DNA from: Synchiropus splendidus
Lineage: Eukaryota; Chordata; Actinopteri; Syngnathiformes; Callionymidae
Assembly (NCBI RefSeq): GCF_027744825.2
Contig: NW_026527056.1
Coordinates: 1,054,001 to 1,118,000, forward strand
Length of the DNA: 64,000 nucleotides
Reading direction: 5' to 3'
Below are positions 12,039 to 23,870 of the stretch, in pieces (positions within the stretch are counted from its first letter, which is position 1; every line of letters starts with the position of its first letter). Made by a program: the position numbers and the translations under genes. The notes under the pieces are model-generated. The model did no database searches. It saw only the letters and a program-made list of their open reading frames with translations, and was not told where the DNA came from.

Positions 12039-13489
12039 GGAACCCCCCTAATCTCAGGCTGAAAACGCGTTTTCTGCATTGTGCCATAACTTTGCAGGGA
12101 AGCTTCAGAACATGAAATTTTAACCTCCCACTTTAGCAGAAAGGGTCTTTCTAGTAGTTGCACATCAAATCTAAGCTGTCTGAAGTGTTTTTCGAAAGTT
12201 TTCAACATTTTTATGTTTGGTGTTCCAGAATCGACCTTATCTCAGGCTGCAAACGCGTTTTCTGCATTGTGCCATAACTTTGCAGGGAAGCTTCAGGACA
12301 TGAAATTGTCACCTCCCACTATAGCAGAAAGGGTCTTTCTAGTAGTTTCACATCAAATCTAAGCTGTCTGAAGTGTTTTTCCAAAGTTATCAACATTTTT
12401 TTGTTTGGCGTTTCAGAATCGACCTTATCTCAGGCTGAAAACGCGTTGTCTGCATTGTGCCATAACTTCTCAGGGAAGCTTCAGAACATGAAATGTTCAC
12501 CTCCCACTATAGCAGAAAGGGTCTTTCTAGTAGTTGCACATCAAATCTAAGCTGTCTGAAGTGTTTTTCCAAAATTATCAACATTTTTATGTTTGGCGTT
12601 CCGGAACCCACCTTATCTCAGGCTGAAAACGCGTTTTCGGCATTGTGCCATAACTTTGCAGGGAAGCTTCAGAACATGAAATTTTCACCTCCCACTACAG
12701 CAGAAAGGGTCTTTCTAGTAGTTGCACATCAAATCTAAGCTGTCTGAAATGTTTTTCCAAAGTTATCAACATTTTTACGTTTGGCGTTTCAGAATCGACC
12801 TTATCTCAGGCTGAAAACGCGTTGTCTGCATTGTGCCATAACTTTGCATGGAAGCTTCTGAACATGAAAATTTAACCTCCCACTATAGCAGAAAGTGACA
12901 TTCTAGTAGTTGCAGAGCAAATGTAAGCTGTCTGAAGTGTTTTTCCAAAGTTATCAACATTTTTATGTTTGGCGTTCCGGAATCGACCTTATCTCAGGCT
13001 GAAAACGCGTTTCACGCATTGTGCCATAACTTTGCAGGGAAGGTTCAGAAAATGAAAATTTCACCTCCCACTATAGCAGAAAGGGTATTTCTAGTAGTTG
13101 CACATTAAATCTAAGCTGTCTGAAGTGTTGTTCCAAAGTTATCAACATTTTTACGTTCGGCGTTTCGGAAACCACCTTGTCTCAGGCTGAAAACGCGTTT
13201 TCTGCATTGTTCCATAACTTCTCAGGGAAGCTTCAGAACATGAAATGTTCACCTCTTACTATAGCAGAAAGGGTCTTTCTAGTAGTTGCACATCAAATCT
13301 AAGCTGTCTGAAGTGTTTTTCCAAAATTATCAACATTTTTATGTTTGGCGTTCCGGAACCCACCTTATCTCAGGCTGAATACGCGTTTTCGGCATTGTGC
13401 CATAACTTTGCAGGGAAGCTTCAGAACATGAAATTTTCAGCTCCCACTATAGCAGAAAGGGTCTTTCCAGTAGTTGCACATGAAATCTA
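12039..13489 (+). repeat. Satellite without a clear HOR unit
   Basis: These are ordinary 188-bp monomers of mixed type. The pair around 12493-12738 and 13245-13490 is similar at a distance of 752 (four monomers), sharing CCAAAATTATCAAC and TTTTCGGCATTG. I see no complete repeated block or non-satellite sequence here. Confidence 0.7.
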
Positions 13490-14429
13490 AGCTGTCTGAA
13501 GTGTTTTTCGAAAGTTATCAACATTTTTATGTTTGGCGTTCCGGAATCGACCTTATCTCAGGATGAAAAATCGTTTTCTGCATTGTCCCATAACTTTGCA
13601 GGGAAGCTTCAGAACATGAAATGTTCACCTCCCACTATAGCAGAAAGGGTCTTTCTAGTAGTTGCACATCAAATGTAAGCTGTCTGAAGTGTTTTTTCAA
13701 AGTTAACAACATTTTTACGTTTGGCATTCCGGAACCCACCTTATCTCAGGCTGAAAACGCGTTTTTGGCATTGTGCCATAACTTTGCAGGGAAGCTTCAG
13801 AAAATGAAATATTCACCTCCCACTACAGCAGAAAGGGTCTTTCTAGTAGTTGCACATCAAATCTAAGCTGTCTGAAATGTTTTTCCAAAGTTATCAACAT
13901 TTTTACGCTTGGCGTTTCAGAATCGACCTTATCTCCGGCTGAAAACGCGTTGTCTGCATTGTGCCATAACTTTGCATGGAAGCTTCTGAACATGAAAATT
14001 TAACCTCCCAATATAGCAGAAAGGGTCTTTGTAGTAGTTGCAGATAAAATCTAAGCTGTCTGATGTGTTTTTCCAAAGTTATCAACATTTTTATGTTTGG
14101 CGTTCCGGAATCGACCTTATCTTAGGCTGAAAACGCGTTTTACGCATTGTGCCATAACTTTGCAGGGAAGCTTCAGAACATGAAATGTTCACCTCCCACT
14201 ATAGCAGAAAGGGTCTTTCTAGTAGTTGCACATCAAATGTAAGCTGTCTGAAGTGTTTTTCCAAAGATATCAACATTTTTATGTTTGGCGTTCCGGAATC
14301 GACCTTATCTCAGGCTGAAAACGAGATTCACGCATTGTGCCATAACTTTGCAGGGAAGGTTCAGAAAATGAAATTGTCACATCCCACTATAGCAGAAAGG
14401 GTATTTCTAGTAGTTGCACATTAAATCTA
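13490..14429 (+). repeat. 5-monomer HOR, copy 1 (940 bp)
   Basis: This is directly followed by a second copy at 14430-15369. The offset of 940 is exactly 5 x 188. Markers are GGATGAAAAATCG, TCAAAGTTAACAAC, GAAATATTCACC, CCAATATAGCAG with GCAGATAAAATC, and GAAGGTTCAGAAAATG. Confidence 0.9.
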
Positions 14430-15369
14430 AGCTGTCTGAAGTGTTTTTCGAAAGTTATCAACATTTTTATGTTTGGCGTTCCGGAATCGACCTTATCTCA
14501 GGATGAAAAATCGTTTTCTGCATTATCCCATAACTTTGCAGGGAAGCTTCAGAACATGAAATGTTCACCTCCCACTATAGCAGAAAGGGTCTTTCTAGTA
14601 GTTGCACATCAAATGTAAGCTGTCTGAAGTGTTTTTTCAAAGTTAACAACATTTTTACGTTTGGCATTCCGGAACCCACCTTATCTCAGGCTGAAAACGC
14701 GTTTTCGGCATTGTGCCATAACTTTGCAGGGAAGCTTCAGAAAATGAAATATTCACCTCCCACTACAGCAGAAAGGGTCTTTCTAGTAGTTGCACATCAA
14801 ATCTAAGCTGTCTGAAATGTTTTTCCAAAGTTATCAACATTTTTACGCTTGGCGTTTCAGAATCGACCTTATCTCAGGCTGAAAACGCGTTGTCTGCATT
14901 GTGCCATAACTTTGCATGGAAGCTTCTGAACATGAAAATTTAACCTCCCAATATAGCAGAAAGGGTCTTTGTAGTAGTTGCAGATAAAATCTAAGCTGTC
15001 TGATGTGTTTTTCCAAAGTTATCAACATTTTTATGTTTGGCGTTCTGGAATCGACCTTATCTTAGGCTGAAAACGCGTTTTACGCATTGTGCCATAACTT
15101 CGCAGGGAAGCTTCAGAACATGAAATGTTCACCTCCCACTATAGCAGAAAGGGTCTTTCTAGTAGTTGCACATCAAATGTAAGCTGTCTGAAGTGTTTTT
15201 CCAAAGTTATCAACATTTTTATGTTTGGCGTTCCGGAATCGACCTTATCTCAGGCTGAAAACGAGTTTCACGCATTGTGCCATAACTTTGCAGGGAAGGT
15301 TCAGAAAATGAAATTTTCACATCCCACTATAGCAGAAAGGGTATTTCTAGTAGTTGCACATTAAATCTA
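14430..15369 (+). repeat. 5-monomer HOR, copy 2 (940 bp)
   Basis: This is a tandem partner of 13490-14429. Scattered single-base differences (CATTATCCC for CATTGTCCC, TTCTGG for TTCCGG at about 15043, AACTTCGC for AACTTTGC at about 15098) show slight divergence since duplication. The repeat register stops at 15369, where the next monomer is the GTTATTCC type. Confidence 0.9.
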
Positions 15370-17275
15370 AGCTGTCTGAAGTGTTATTCCAAAGTTATCA
15401 ACATTTTTACGTTTGGCGTTTCGGAAACCACCTTGTCTCAGGCCGAAAACGCGTTTTCTGCATTGTGCCATAACTTCTCAGGGAAGCTTCAGAACATGAA
15501 ATGTTCACCTCCTACTATAGCAGAAAGGGTCTTTCTAGTAGTTGCACATCAAATCTAAGCTGTCTGAAGTGTTTTTCCAAAGTTATCAACATTTTCATGT
15601 TTGGCGTTCCGGAACCCACCTTATCTCAGGCTGAAAACGCGTTTTCGGCATTGTGCCATAACTTTGCTGGGAAGCTTCAGAACATGAAATTTTCACGTCC
15701 CACTATAGCAGAAAGGGTCTTTCTAGTAGTTGCACATCAAATCTAAGCTGTCTGAAGTGTTTTTCCAAAGTTATCAACATTTTTATGTTTGGCGTTCCGG
15801 AATCGACCTAATCTCAGGATGAAAAATCGTTTTCTGCATTGTCCGATAACTTTGCAGGGAAGCTTCAGAACATGAAATTTTCACATCCCACTATAGCAGA
15901 AAGGGTCTTTCTAGTATTTGCACATCAAATCTAAGCTGTCTGAAGTGTTTTTCGAAAGTTATAAACATTTTTATGTTTGGCGTCCCGGAATCGACCTTAT
16001 CTCAGACTGAAAATGCGTTTTCGGCATTGTGCCATAACTTTGCATGGAAGCTTTCGAACATGAAATTTTAACCTCCCACTATAGAAGAAAGGGTCATTGT
16101 ATTTGAACATCAAATCTAAGCTGTCTAAAATGTTTTTCGAAAGTTATCAACATTTTTATGTTTGGCGTTCTGGAACCCACCTTATCACAAGCTGAAAACG
16201 CGTTTTCTGCATTGTGCCATAACTTTGCAGGGAAGATTCAGCACATGAAATTTTCACGTCCCACTATACCAGAAAGGGTCTTTCTAGTAGTTGCACATCA
16301 AATCTAAGCTGTCTGAAGTGTTTTTCGAAAGTTATGAACATTTTTATGTTTCGCGTTCCGTAATCGACCTTATCTGAGGATGAAAAATCGTTTTCTGCAT
16401 TGTCCCATAACTTTCCATGGGAAGCTTCAGAACATGAAATTTTGACATCCCACTATAGCAGAAAGGGTCTTTCTAGTAGGTGCACATCAAATCAAAGCTG
16501 TTCGAAGTGTTTTTCCAAAGTTATCAACACTTTTATGTTTGGCGTTCCGGAATCGACCTTATCTCAGGCTGAAAACACCATTTACGCATTCTGCCATAAC
16601 TTTGCAGGGAAGCTTCAGAACATGAAATTTTCATATCCCACTATAGCAGAAAGGGTCTTTCTAGTAGTCTCACATCAAATCTAAGCTGTCTGAAGTGTTT
16701 TTCCAAAGTTATCAACAGTTTGATGTTTGGCGTTCCTGAATCGACCTTATGTGAGGATGAAAACGCGTTTTATGCTTTGTGCAATAACTTTGCAGGGAAG
16801 CTTCAGAACATGAAATTTTCAGCTCCCACTATAGCAGAAAGGGTCATTCTCGTAGTTGCACATCAAATCTAAGCTGTCTGAAGTGTTTTTCCAAAGTTAT
16901 CAACATTCTTATGTTTGGCGTTCCGGAATCAACCATATCTCAGGCTGAAAACCTGTTTTCTGCATTATGCCATAACTTTCTAGGCAAGCTTCAGAACATG
17001 AAATTTTCACCTCCCACTATACCAGAAAGGGTCTTTCTAATAGTTGCACATCAAATCTAAGCTGTCTGAAGTGTTTTTCCGAAGTTATTAACATTTTTAT
17101 GTTTGGCGTTCCGGGATTGACCTTATGTGAGGCTGAACAAGAGTTTTCTGCATTGTGCCATAACTTTGCAGGGAAGTTTCAGAACATGAAATTTTCATAT
17201 CCCACTATAGCAGAAAGGGTCTTTCTAGTAGTTGCACATCAAATCTAAGCTGTCTGAAGTGTTTGTCCAAAGTTA
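15370..17275 (+). repeat. Mixed satellite monomers with early NcoI variant
   Basis: No full HOR unit is visible. A three-base deletion occurs at about 16095 in the tail of one monomer. At 16412 there is the first monomer of the 189-bp type with CCATGGGAAG, GGATGAAAAATCG and TTTCGCGTTCCGTAATCG. This variant becomes common only beyond 34 kb. Confidence 0.7.
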
Positions 17276-18570
17276 TTAACATTTTTATGTTTGGCGTTCC
17301 GGAATCAACCTTTTCTCAGGCTGAAAACGCATTTTACGCATTGTGCCATAACTTTGCAGGAAAGCTTCAGAACATGAAATTTTCAACTCCCACTATAGCA
17401 GAAAGGGTCTTTCTAGTAGTTGCACATCAAATCTAAGCTGTCTGAAGTGTTTTTCCAAAGTATTCAACATTTTTATGTTTGGCTTTCTGGAACCCACCTT
17501 ATCTCAGGCTGAAAACGCGTTTTCTGCATTGTGCCATAACTTTGCAGGGAAGCTTCAGAACATGAAATTTTAACCTCCCACTATAGCAGAATGCGTCTTT
17601 CTAGTAGTTGCACATCAAATCTTAGCTGTCTGAAGTGTTTTTCCAAAGTTCTCAACATTTTTATGTTTGGCGTTCTGAAAACAACCTCATCTCAGGCTGA
17701 AAACGCGTTTTACGCATTGTGCCATAACTTTGCAGGAAAGCTTCAGAACATGAAATTTTCAACTCCCACTATAGCAGAAAGGGTCTTTCTAGTAGTTGCA
17801 CATCAAATCTAAGCTGTCTGAAGTGTTTTTCCAAAGTATTCAACATTTTTATGTTTGGCTTTCTGGAACCCACCTTATCTCAGGCTGAAAACGCGTTTTC
17901 TGCATTGTGCCATAACTTTGCAGGAAAGCTTCAGAACATGAAATTTTCAACTCCCACTATAGCAGAAAGGGTCTTTCTAGTAGTTGCACATCAAATCTAA
18001 GCTGTCTGAAGTGTTTTTCCAAAGTATTCAACATTTTTATGTTTGGCGTTCTGGAACCCACCTTATCTCAGGCTGAAAACGCGTTTTCTGCATTGTGCCA
18101 TAACTTTGCAGGGAAGCTTCAGAACATGAAATTTTAACCTCCCACTATAGCAGAATGCGTCTTTCTAGTAGTTGCACATCAAATCTTAGCTGTCTGAAGT
18201 GTTTTTCCAAAGTTATCAACATTTTTACGTTTGACGTTCCGAAATCGACCTTATCTCAGGCTGAAAACGCGTTTTCTGCATTGTGCCATAACTTTGCAGG
18301 GAAGCTTCAGAACATGAAATTTTAACCTCCCATTATAGCAGAATGCGTCTTTCTAGTAGTTGCACATCAAATGTTAGCTGTCTGAAGTGTTTTTCCAAAG
18401 TTCTCAACATTTGTATGTTTGGCGTTCTGAAATCAACCTCATCTCAGGCTGAAAACGCGTTTTCTGCATTGTGCCATAATTTTGCAGGGAAGCCTCAGAA
18501 CATGAAATTTTCACCTCCCACGATAGCAGAAAGGGTCTTTCGAGTAGTTGCACATCAAATCTAAGCTGTT
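17276..18570 (+). repeat. Short-period patch of 1-, 2- and 4-monomer duplications
   Basis: The word GTATTCAACATTTTTATG recurs at about 17459, 17835 and 18023 (spacings 376 and 188). The GCAGAATGCGTC tail recurs at about 17586, 18150 and 18338. The CTTAGCTGTCTG anchor variant follows each tail. This is local slippage or unequal exchange over one to four monomers. Confidence 0.75.
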
Positions 18571-18756
18571 TGAAGTGTTTTTCCAAAGTTATCAACATTT
18601 TTATGTTTGGCGTTCTGAAATCAACCTCATCTCAGGCTGAAAACGAGTTTTACGCATTGTGCCATAACTTTGCAGTGAAGCTTCAGAACATGAAATTTTC
18701 ACCTCCCACTATATCAGAAAGGGTCTTTCTAGTAGTCTCACATCAAATCTAAGCTG

Positions 18757-19132
18757 TCTGAAGTGTTTTTCCAATGTTATCAACATTTTTATGTTTGGCG
18801 TTCTGGAACCCACCTTATCTCAGGCTGAAAACACGATTTACGCATTCTGCCATAACTTTGCAGGGAAGCTTCAGAACATGAAATTTTCATATCCCACTAT
18901 ATCAGAAAGGGTCTTTCTAGTAGTCTCACATCAAATCTAAGCTGTCTGAAGTGTTTTTCCAATGTTATCAACACTTTTATGATTGGCGTCCCGGAATCGA
19001 CCTTATCTCAGGCTGAAAACACGATTTACGCATTCTGCCATAACTTTGCAGGGAAGCTTCAGAACATGAAATTTTCATATCCCACTATATCAGAAAGGGT
19101 CTTTCTAGTAGTCTCACATCAAATCTTAGCTG
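18757..19132 (+). repeat. Adjacent near-identical monomer pair
   Basis: Two consecutive monomers share AACACGATTTACGCATTCTG, TTTTCATATCCCAC, CACTATATCAG and the AGTAGTCTCACATC tail. They differ mainly in the core (TTCTGGAACCC in the first and GTCCCGGAATCG in the second). This looks like a recent single-monomer duplication with a mosaic core. Confidence 0.7.
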
Positions 19133-19374
19133 TCTGAAGTGTTTTTCCAAAGTTCTCAACATTTTTATGTTTGGCGTTCTGAAAACAACCTCATCTCAGG
19201 CTGAAATCGCGTTTTACGCATTGTGCCATAACTTTGCAGGTAAGCTTCAGAACATGAAATTTTCACCTCCCACTATAGCAGAAAGGGTCTTTCTCGTACT
19301 TGCACATCAAATCTAAGCTGTCTGAAGTGTTTTTCGAAAGTTTTCAACATTTTTATGTTTGGTGTTCCTGAATC

Positions 19375-19880
19375 GACCTCATCTGAGGCTGAAAACGAGT
19401 TTTACGCATTGTGCCATAACTTTGCAGCGAAGCTTCAGAACATGAAATTTTCACCTCCCACTATAGCAGAAAGGGTCTTTCTCGTAGTTGCACATCAAAT
19501 CTAAGCTGTCTGAAGTGTTTTTCGAAAGTTTTCAACATTTTTATGTTTGGTGTTCCTGAATCGACCTTTTCTCAGGCTGAAAACGGGTTTTCTACATTGT
19601 GCCATAACTTTGCAGGGAAGCTTCAGAACATGATATTTTCAACTCCCACTATAGCAGAAAGGGTCTTTCTAGTAGGTGCACATCAAATCAAAGCTGTTTG
19701 AAGTGTTTTTCCAAAGTTATCAACACTTTTATGATTGGCGTTCCGGAATCGACCTTATCTCAGGCTGAAAACACGATTTACGCATTCTGCCATAACTTTG
19801 CAGGGAAGCTACAGAACATGAAATTTTCATATCCCACTATAGCAGAAAGGGTCTTTCTAGTAGTCTCACATCAAATCTAA
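19375..19880 (+). repeat. 3-monomer HOR, copy 1 (564-bp register)
   Basis: This matches 19939-20444 at an offset of 564 (3 x 188). Shared features are CTCATCTGAGGCTG, GAAAACGGGTTTTCTAC, GAACATGATATTTTCAAC and the CACTTTTATGATTGG variant with GAAGCTACAG. Confidence 0.9.
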
Positions 19881-19938
19881 GCTGTTTGAAGTGTTTTTCC
19901 AAAGTTATCAACATTTTTATGTTTGGCGTTCTGAAATC

Positions 19939-20444
19939 AACCTCATCTGAGGCTGAAAACGAGTTTTACGCATTGTGCCATAACTTTGCAGCGAAGCTTC
20001 AGAACATGAAATTTTCACCTCCCACTATAGCAGAAAGGGTCTTTCTCGTAGTTGCACATCAAATCTAAGCTGTCTGAAGTGTTTTTCGAAAGTTTTCAAC
20101 ATTTTTATGTTTGGTGTTCCTGAATCGACCTTTTCTCAGGCTGAAAACGGGTTTTCTACATTGTGCCATAACTTTGCAGGGAAGCTTCAGAACATGATAT
20201 TTTCAACTCCCACTATAGCAGAAAGGGTCTTTCTAGTAGGTGCACATCAAATCAAAGCTGTTTGAAGTGTTTTTCCAAAGTTATCAACACTTTTATGATT
20301 GGCGTTCCGGAATCGACCTTATCTCAGGCTGAAAACACGATTTACGCATTCTGCCATAACTTTGCAGGGAAGCTACAGAACATGAAATTTTCATATCCCA
20401 CTATAGCAGAAAGGGTCTTTCTAGTAGTCTCACATCAAATCTAA
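19939..20444 (+). repeat. 3-monomer HOR, copy 2 (564-bp register)
   Basis: This is a tandem copy of 19375-19880 and looks essentially identical by eye. Upstream of 19939 the monomer front half is a different type (GGCGTTCTGAAATC instead of GGTGTTCCTGAATC), placing the exchange point within a monomer. Confidence 0.9.
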
Positions 20445-23400
20445 GCTGTCTGAAGTGTTTTTCCAAAGTTATCAACATTTTTATGTTTGGCGTTCTGGAA
20501 CCCACCTTATCTCAGGCTGAAAACGCGTTTTCTGCATTGTGCCATAACTTTGCAGGGAAGCTTCAGAACATGAATTTTTCACCTCCCACGATAGCAGAAA
20601 GGGTCTTTCGAGTAGTTGCACATCAAATCTAAGCTGTCTGAAGTGTTTTTCCAAAGTTATCAACAGTTTGATGTTTGGCGTTCCTGAATCGACCTTATGT
20701 GAGGCTGAAAACGCATTTTCTGCATTGTGCCATAACTTTGCAGGGAAGCTTCAGAACATGAAATTTTCACCTCCCACGATAGCAGAAAGGGTCTTTCGAG
20801 TAGTTGCACATCAAATATAAGCTGTCTGAAGTGTTTTTCCAAAGTTATCAACATTTTGATCATTGGCGTTCCGGAATCGACCATATCTGAGGATGAAAAC
20901 GCGTTTTCTGCATTGTGCCAAAACTTTGTAGGTAAGCTCCAGAACATGAAATTTTCACCTCCCACTATACCAGAAAGGGTCTTTCTAGAAGTTGCACATC
21001 AAATCTAAGCTGTCTGAAGTGTTTTTCCAAAGTTATCAACATTCTTATGTTTGGCGTTCCGGAATCAACCTTATCTCAGGCTGAAAACGCGTTTTACGCA
21101 TTCTGCCATAACTTTGCAGGGAAGCTTCAGAACATGAAATTTTCATATCCCACTATAGCAGAAAGGTTCTTTCTAGTAGTCTCACATCAAATCTAAGCTG
21201 TCTGAAGTGTTTTTCCAAAGTTATCAACATTTTTATGTTTGGCGTTCCGGAATCGACCTTATCTCAGGCTGAAAACGCGTTTCCTGCATTGTGGCATAAC
21301 TTTGCAGGGAAGATTCAGAACATGAAATTTTCACCTTCCACTGTAGCAGAAAGGGTCTTTCTAGTAGTTGCACATCAAATCTAAGCTGTCTGAAGTGTTT
21401 TTCCAAAGTTATCAACATTTTTATGTTTGGCGTTCTGGAACCCACCTTATCTCAGGCTGAAAACGCGTTTTACGCATTGTGCCATAACTTTGCAGGGAAG
21501 CTTCAGAACATGAAATTTTCAACTCCCACTATAGCAGAAAGGGTCTTTCTAGTAGGTGCACATCAAATCAAAGCTGTTTGAAGTGTTTTTCCAAAGTTAT
21601 CAACACTTATATGATTGGCGTTCCGGAATCGACCTTATCTCATGCTGAAAACACGATTTACGCATTCTGCCATAACTTTGCAGGGAAGCTTCAGAACATG
21701 AAATTTTCATATCCCACTATAGCAGAAAGGGTCTTTCTAGTAGTCTCACATCAAATCTAAGCTGTCTGAAGTGTTTTTCCAAAGTTATCAACATTTTTAT
21801 GTTTGGCGTTCTGGAACCCACCTTATCTCAGGCTGAAAACGCGTTTTCTGCATTGTGCCATAACTTTGCAGGGAAGCTTCAGAACATGAAATTTTCACCT
21901 CCCACGATAGCAGAAAGGGTCTTTCGAGTAGTTGCACATCAAATCTAAGCTGTCTGAAGTGTTTTTCCAAAGTTATCAACAGTTTGATGTTTGGGGTTCC
22001 GGAATCGACCTTATCTGAGAATGAAAACGCGTTTTCTGCATTGTGCCAAAACTTTGTAGGTAAGCTCCAGAACATGAAATTTTCACCTCCCACCATAGCA
22101 GAAAGGGTCTTTCTAGTAGTTGCACATCAAATCTATGCTGTTTGAAGTGTTTTTCCAAAGTTATCAACACTTTTATGTTTGGCGTTCCTGATTCGACCTT
22201 ATGTGAGGCTGAAAACGCGTTTTCTGCATTGTGCCATAACTTTGCAGGGAAGCTTCAGAACATGAAATTTTCACCTCCCACGATAGCAGAAAGGGTCTTT
22301 CGAGTAGTTGCACATCAAATCTAAGCTGTCTGAAGTGTTTTTCCAAAGTTATCAATATTTTTATGTTTGACGTTCCGGAATCGACCTTATCTCAGGCTAA
22401 AAACGCATTTTTACATTGTGGCATAACTTTGCAGGGAAGCTTCAGAACATGAAATGTTCACCTCCCACTATAGCAGAAAGGGTCTTTCTAGTAGTTGCAC
22501 ATCATATTTTAAGCTGTCTGAAGTGCTTTTCCAAAGTTATCAACATTTTTATGTTTGGCGTTCTGGAACCCAACTTATCTCAGGCTGAAAACTCGTTTTC
22601 TGCATTGTGCCATAACTTTGCAGGGAAGCTTCAGAACATGAAAATTTCACCTCCCACTATAGCAGAAAGGGTCTTTCTAGTAGGTGCACATCAAATCAAA
22701 GCTGTTTGAAGTGTTTTTCCAAAGTTATCAACACTTTTATGTTTGGCGTTCCGGAATCGACCTTATCTCAGACTGAAAACACGATTTACGCATTCTGCCA
22801 TAACTTTGCAGGGAAGCTTCAGAACATGAAATTTTCATATCCCACTATAGCAGAAAGGGTCTTTCTATTAGTCTCACATCAAATCTAAGCTGTCTGAAGT
22901 GTTTTTCCAAAGTTATCAACATTTTTACGTTTGGCGTTCTGGAACCCACCTTATCTCAGGCTGAAAACGTGTTTTCTGCATTGTGCCATAACTTTGCAGG
23001 GAAGCTTCAGAACATGAAATTTTCACCTCCCACTATAGCAGAAACGGTCTTTCTAGTAGTTGCACATCAAATCTAAGTTGTCTGAAGTGTTTTTCCAAAG
23101 TTATCAACATTCTTATGTTTGGCGTTCCGGAACCCACTTTATGTCAGCCTGAAAACGCGTTTTACATATTTTGACATAACTTTGCAGGGAAGCTTCAGAA
23201 CATGAAATTTTAACATCCCACTATAGCAGAAAGGGTATTTCTAGTAGTTGCACATCAAATCTAAGCTGTCTGAAGAGTTTTTCTAAAGTTATCAACTTTT
23301 TTTATGTTGGCGTTCCGGAATCAACCTTATCTCAGGCTGAAAACACATTTTACCCTTTGTGCCATAACTTTGCAGGAAAGCTTCAGAACATGAAATTTTC

Positions 23401-23870
23401 ACCTCCCATTATAGCAGTAAGGGTCTTTCTCGTAGTTGCACATCAAATCTAAGCTGTCTGAAGTGTTTTTCGAAAGTTTTCAACATTTTTATGTTTGGCG
23501 TTCCGGAATCGACCTTATCTCAGGCTGAAAACGCGTTTTACGCATTGTGCCACAAATTTGCAAGGAAGCTTCATAATATGAAATTTTCACCACCCACTAC
23601 AGAAGAAAGGGTCTTTCTAGTAGTTGCACATTAATTCTATGCAGTCTGAAGAGTTTTTCCAAAGTTATCAACTTTTTTATGTTTGGCGTTCCGGAATCGA
23701 CCTTATCTCAGGCTGAAAACGCTTTTCCTGCATTGTGCCATAACTTTGCAGGGAATCTTTAGAACATGAAATTTTCACATCCCACTATACCAGAAACGGT
23801 GTTTCTAGTAGTTGCACATCAAATCTAAGCTGTCTGAAGTGTTTTTCCAAGGTTATCAACTTTTCTTATG
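20445..23870 (+). repeat. Mixed satellite, CACGATTTACGC subfamily fading to diverged monomers
   Basis: The CACGATTTACGCATTCTG type recurs at about 21650 and 22778 (six monomers apart). The AAACTTTGTAGGTAAGCTCC type recurs at 20920 and 22048 (also six apart). A partial six-monomer periodicity is therefore present. From about 23100 monomers become more diverged (TTTTACATATTTTGAC, TTTTTTTATGTTGG, CACAAATTTGC). No other element is seen. Confidence 0.7.

Noticed and set aside
20660..20965. Minus-strand open frames of about 60-101 codons with a common sequence
   Set aside because: This is the reverse strand of the same monomer, present in many copies and broken at random by substitutions. It is explained by low stop density, not a gene.
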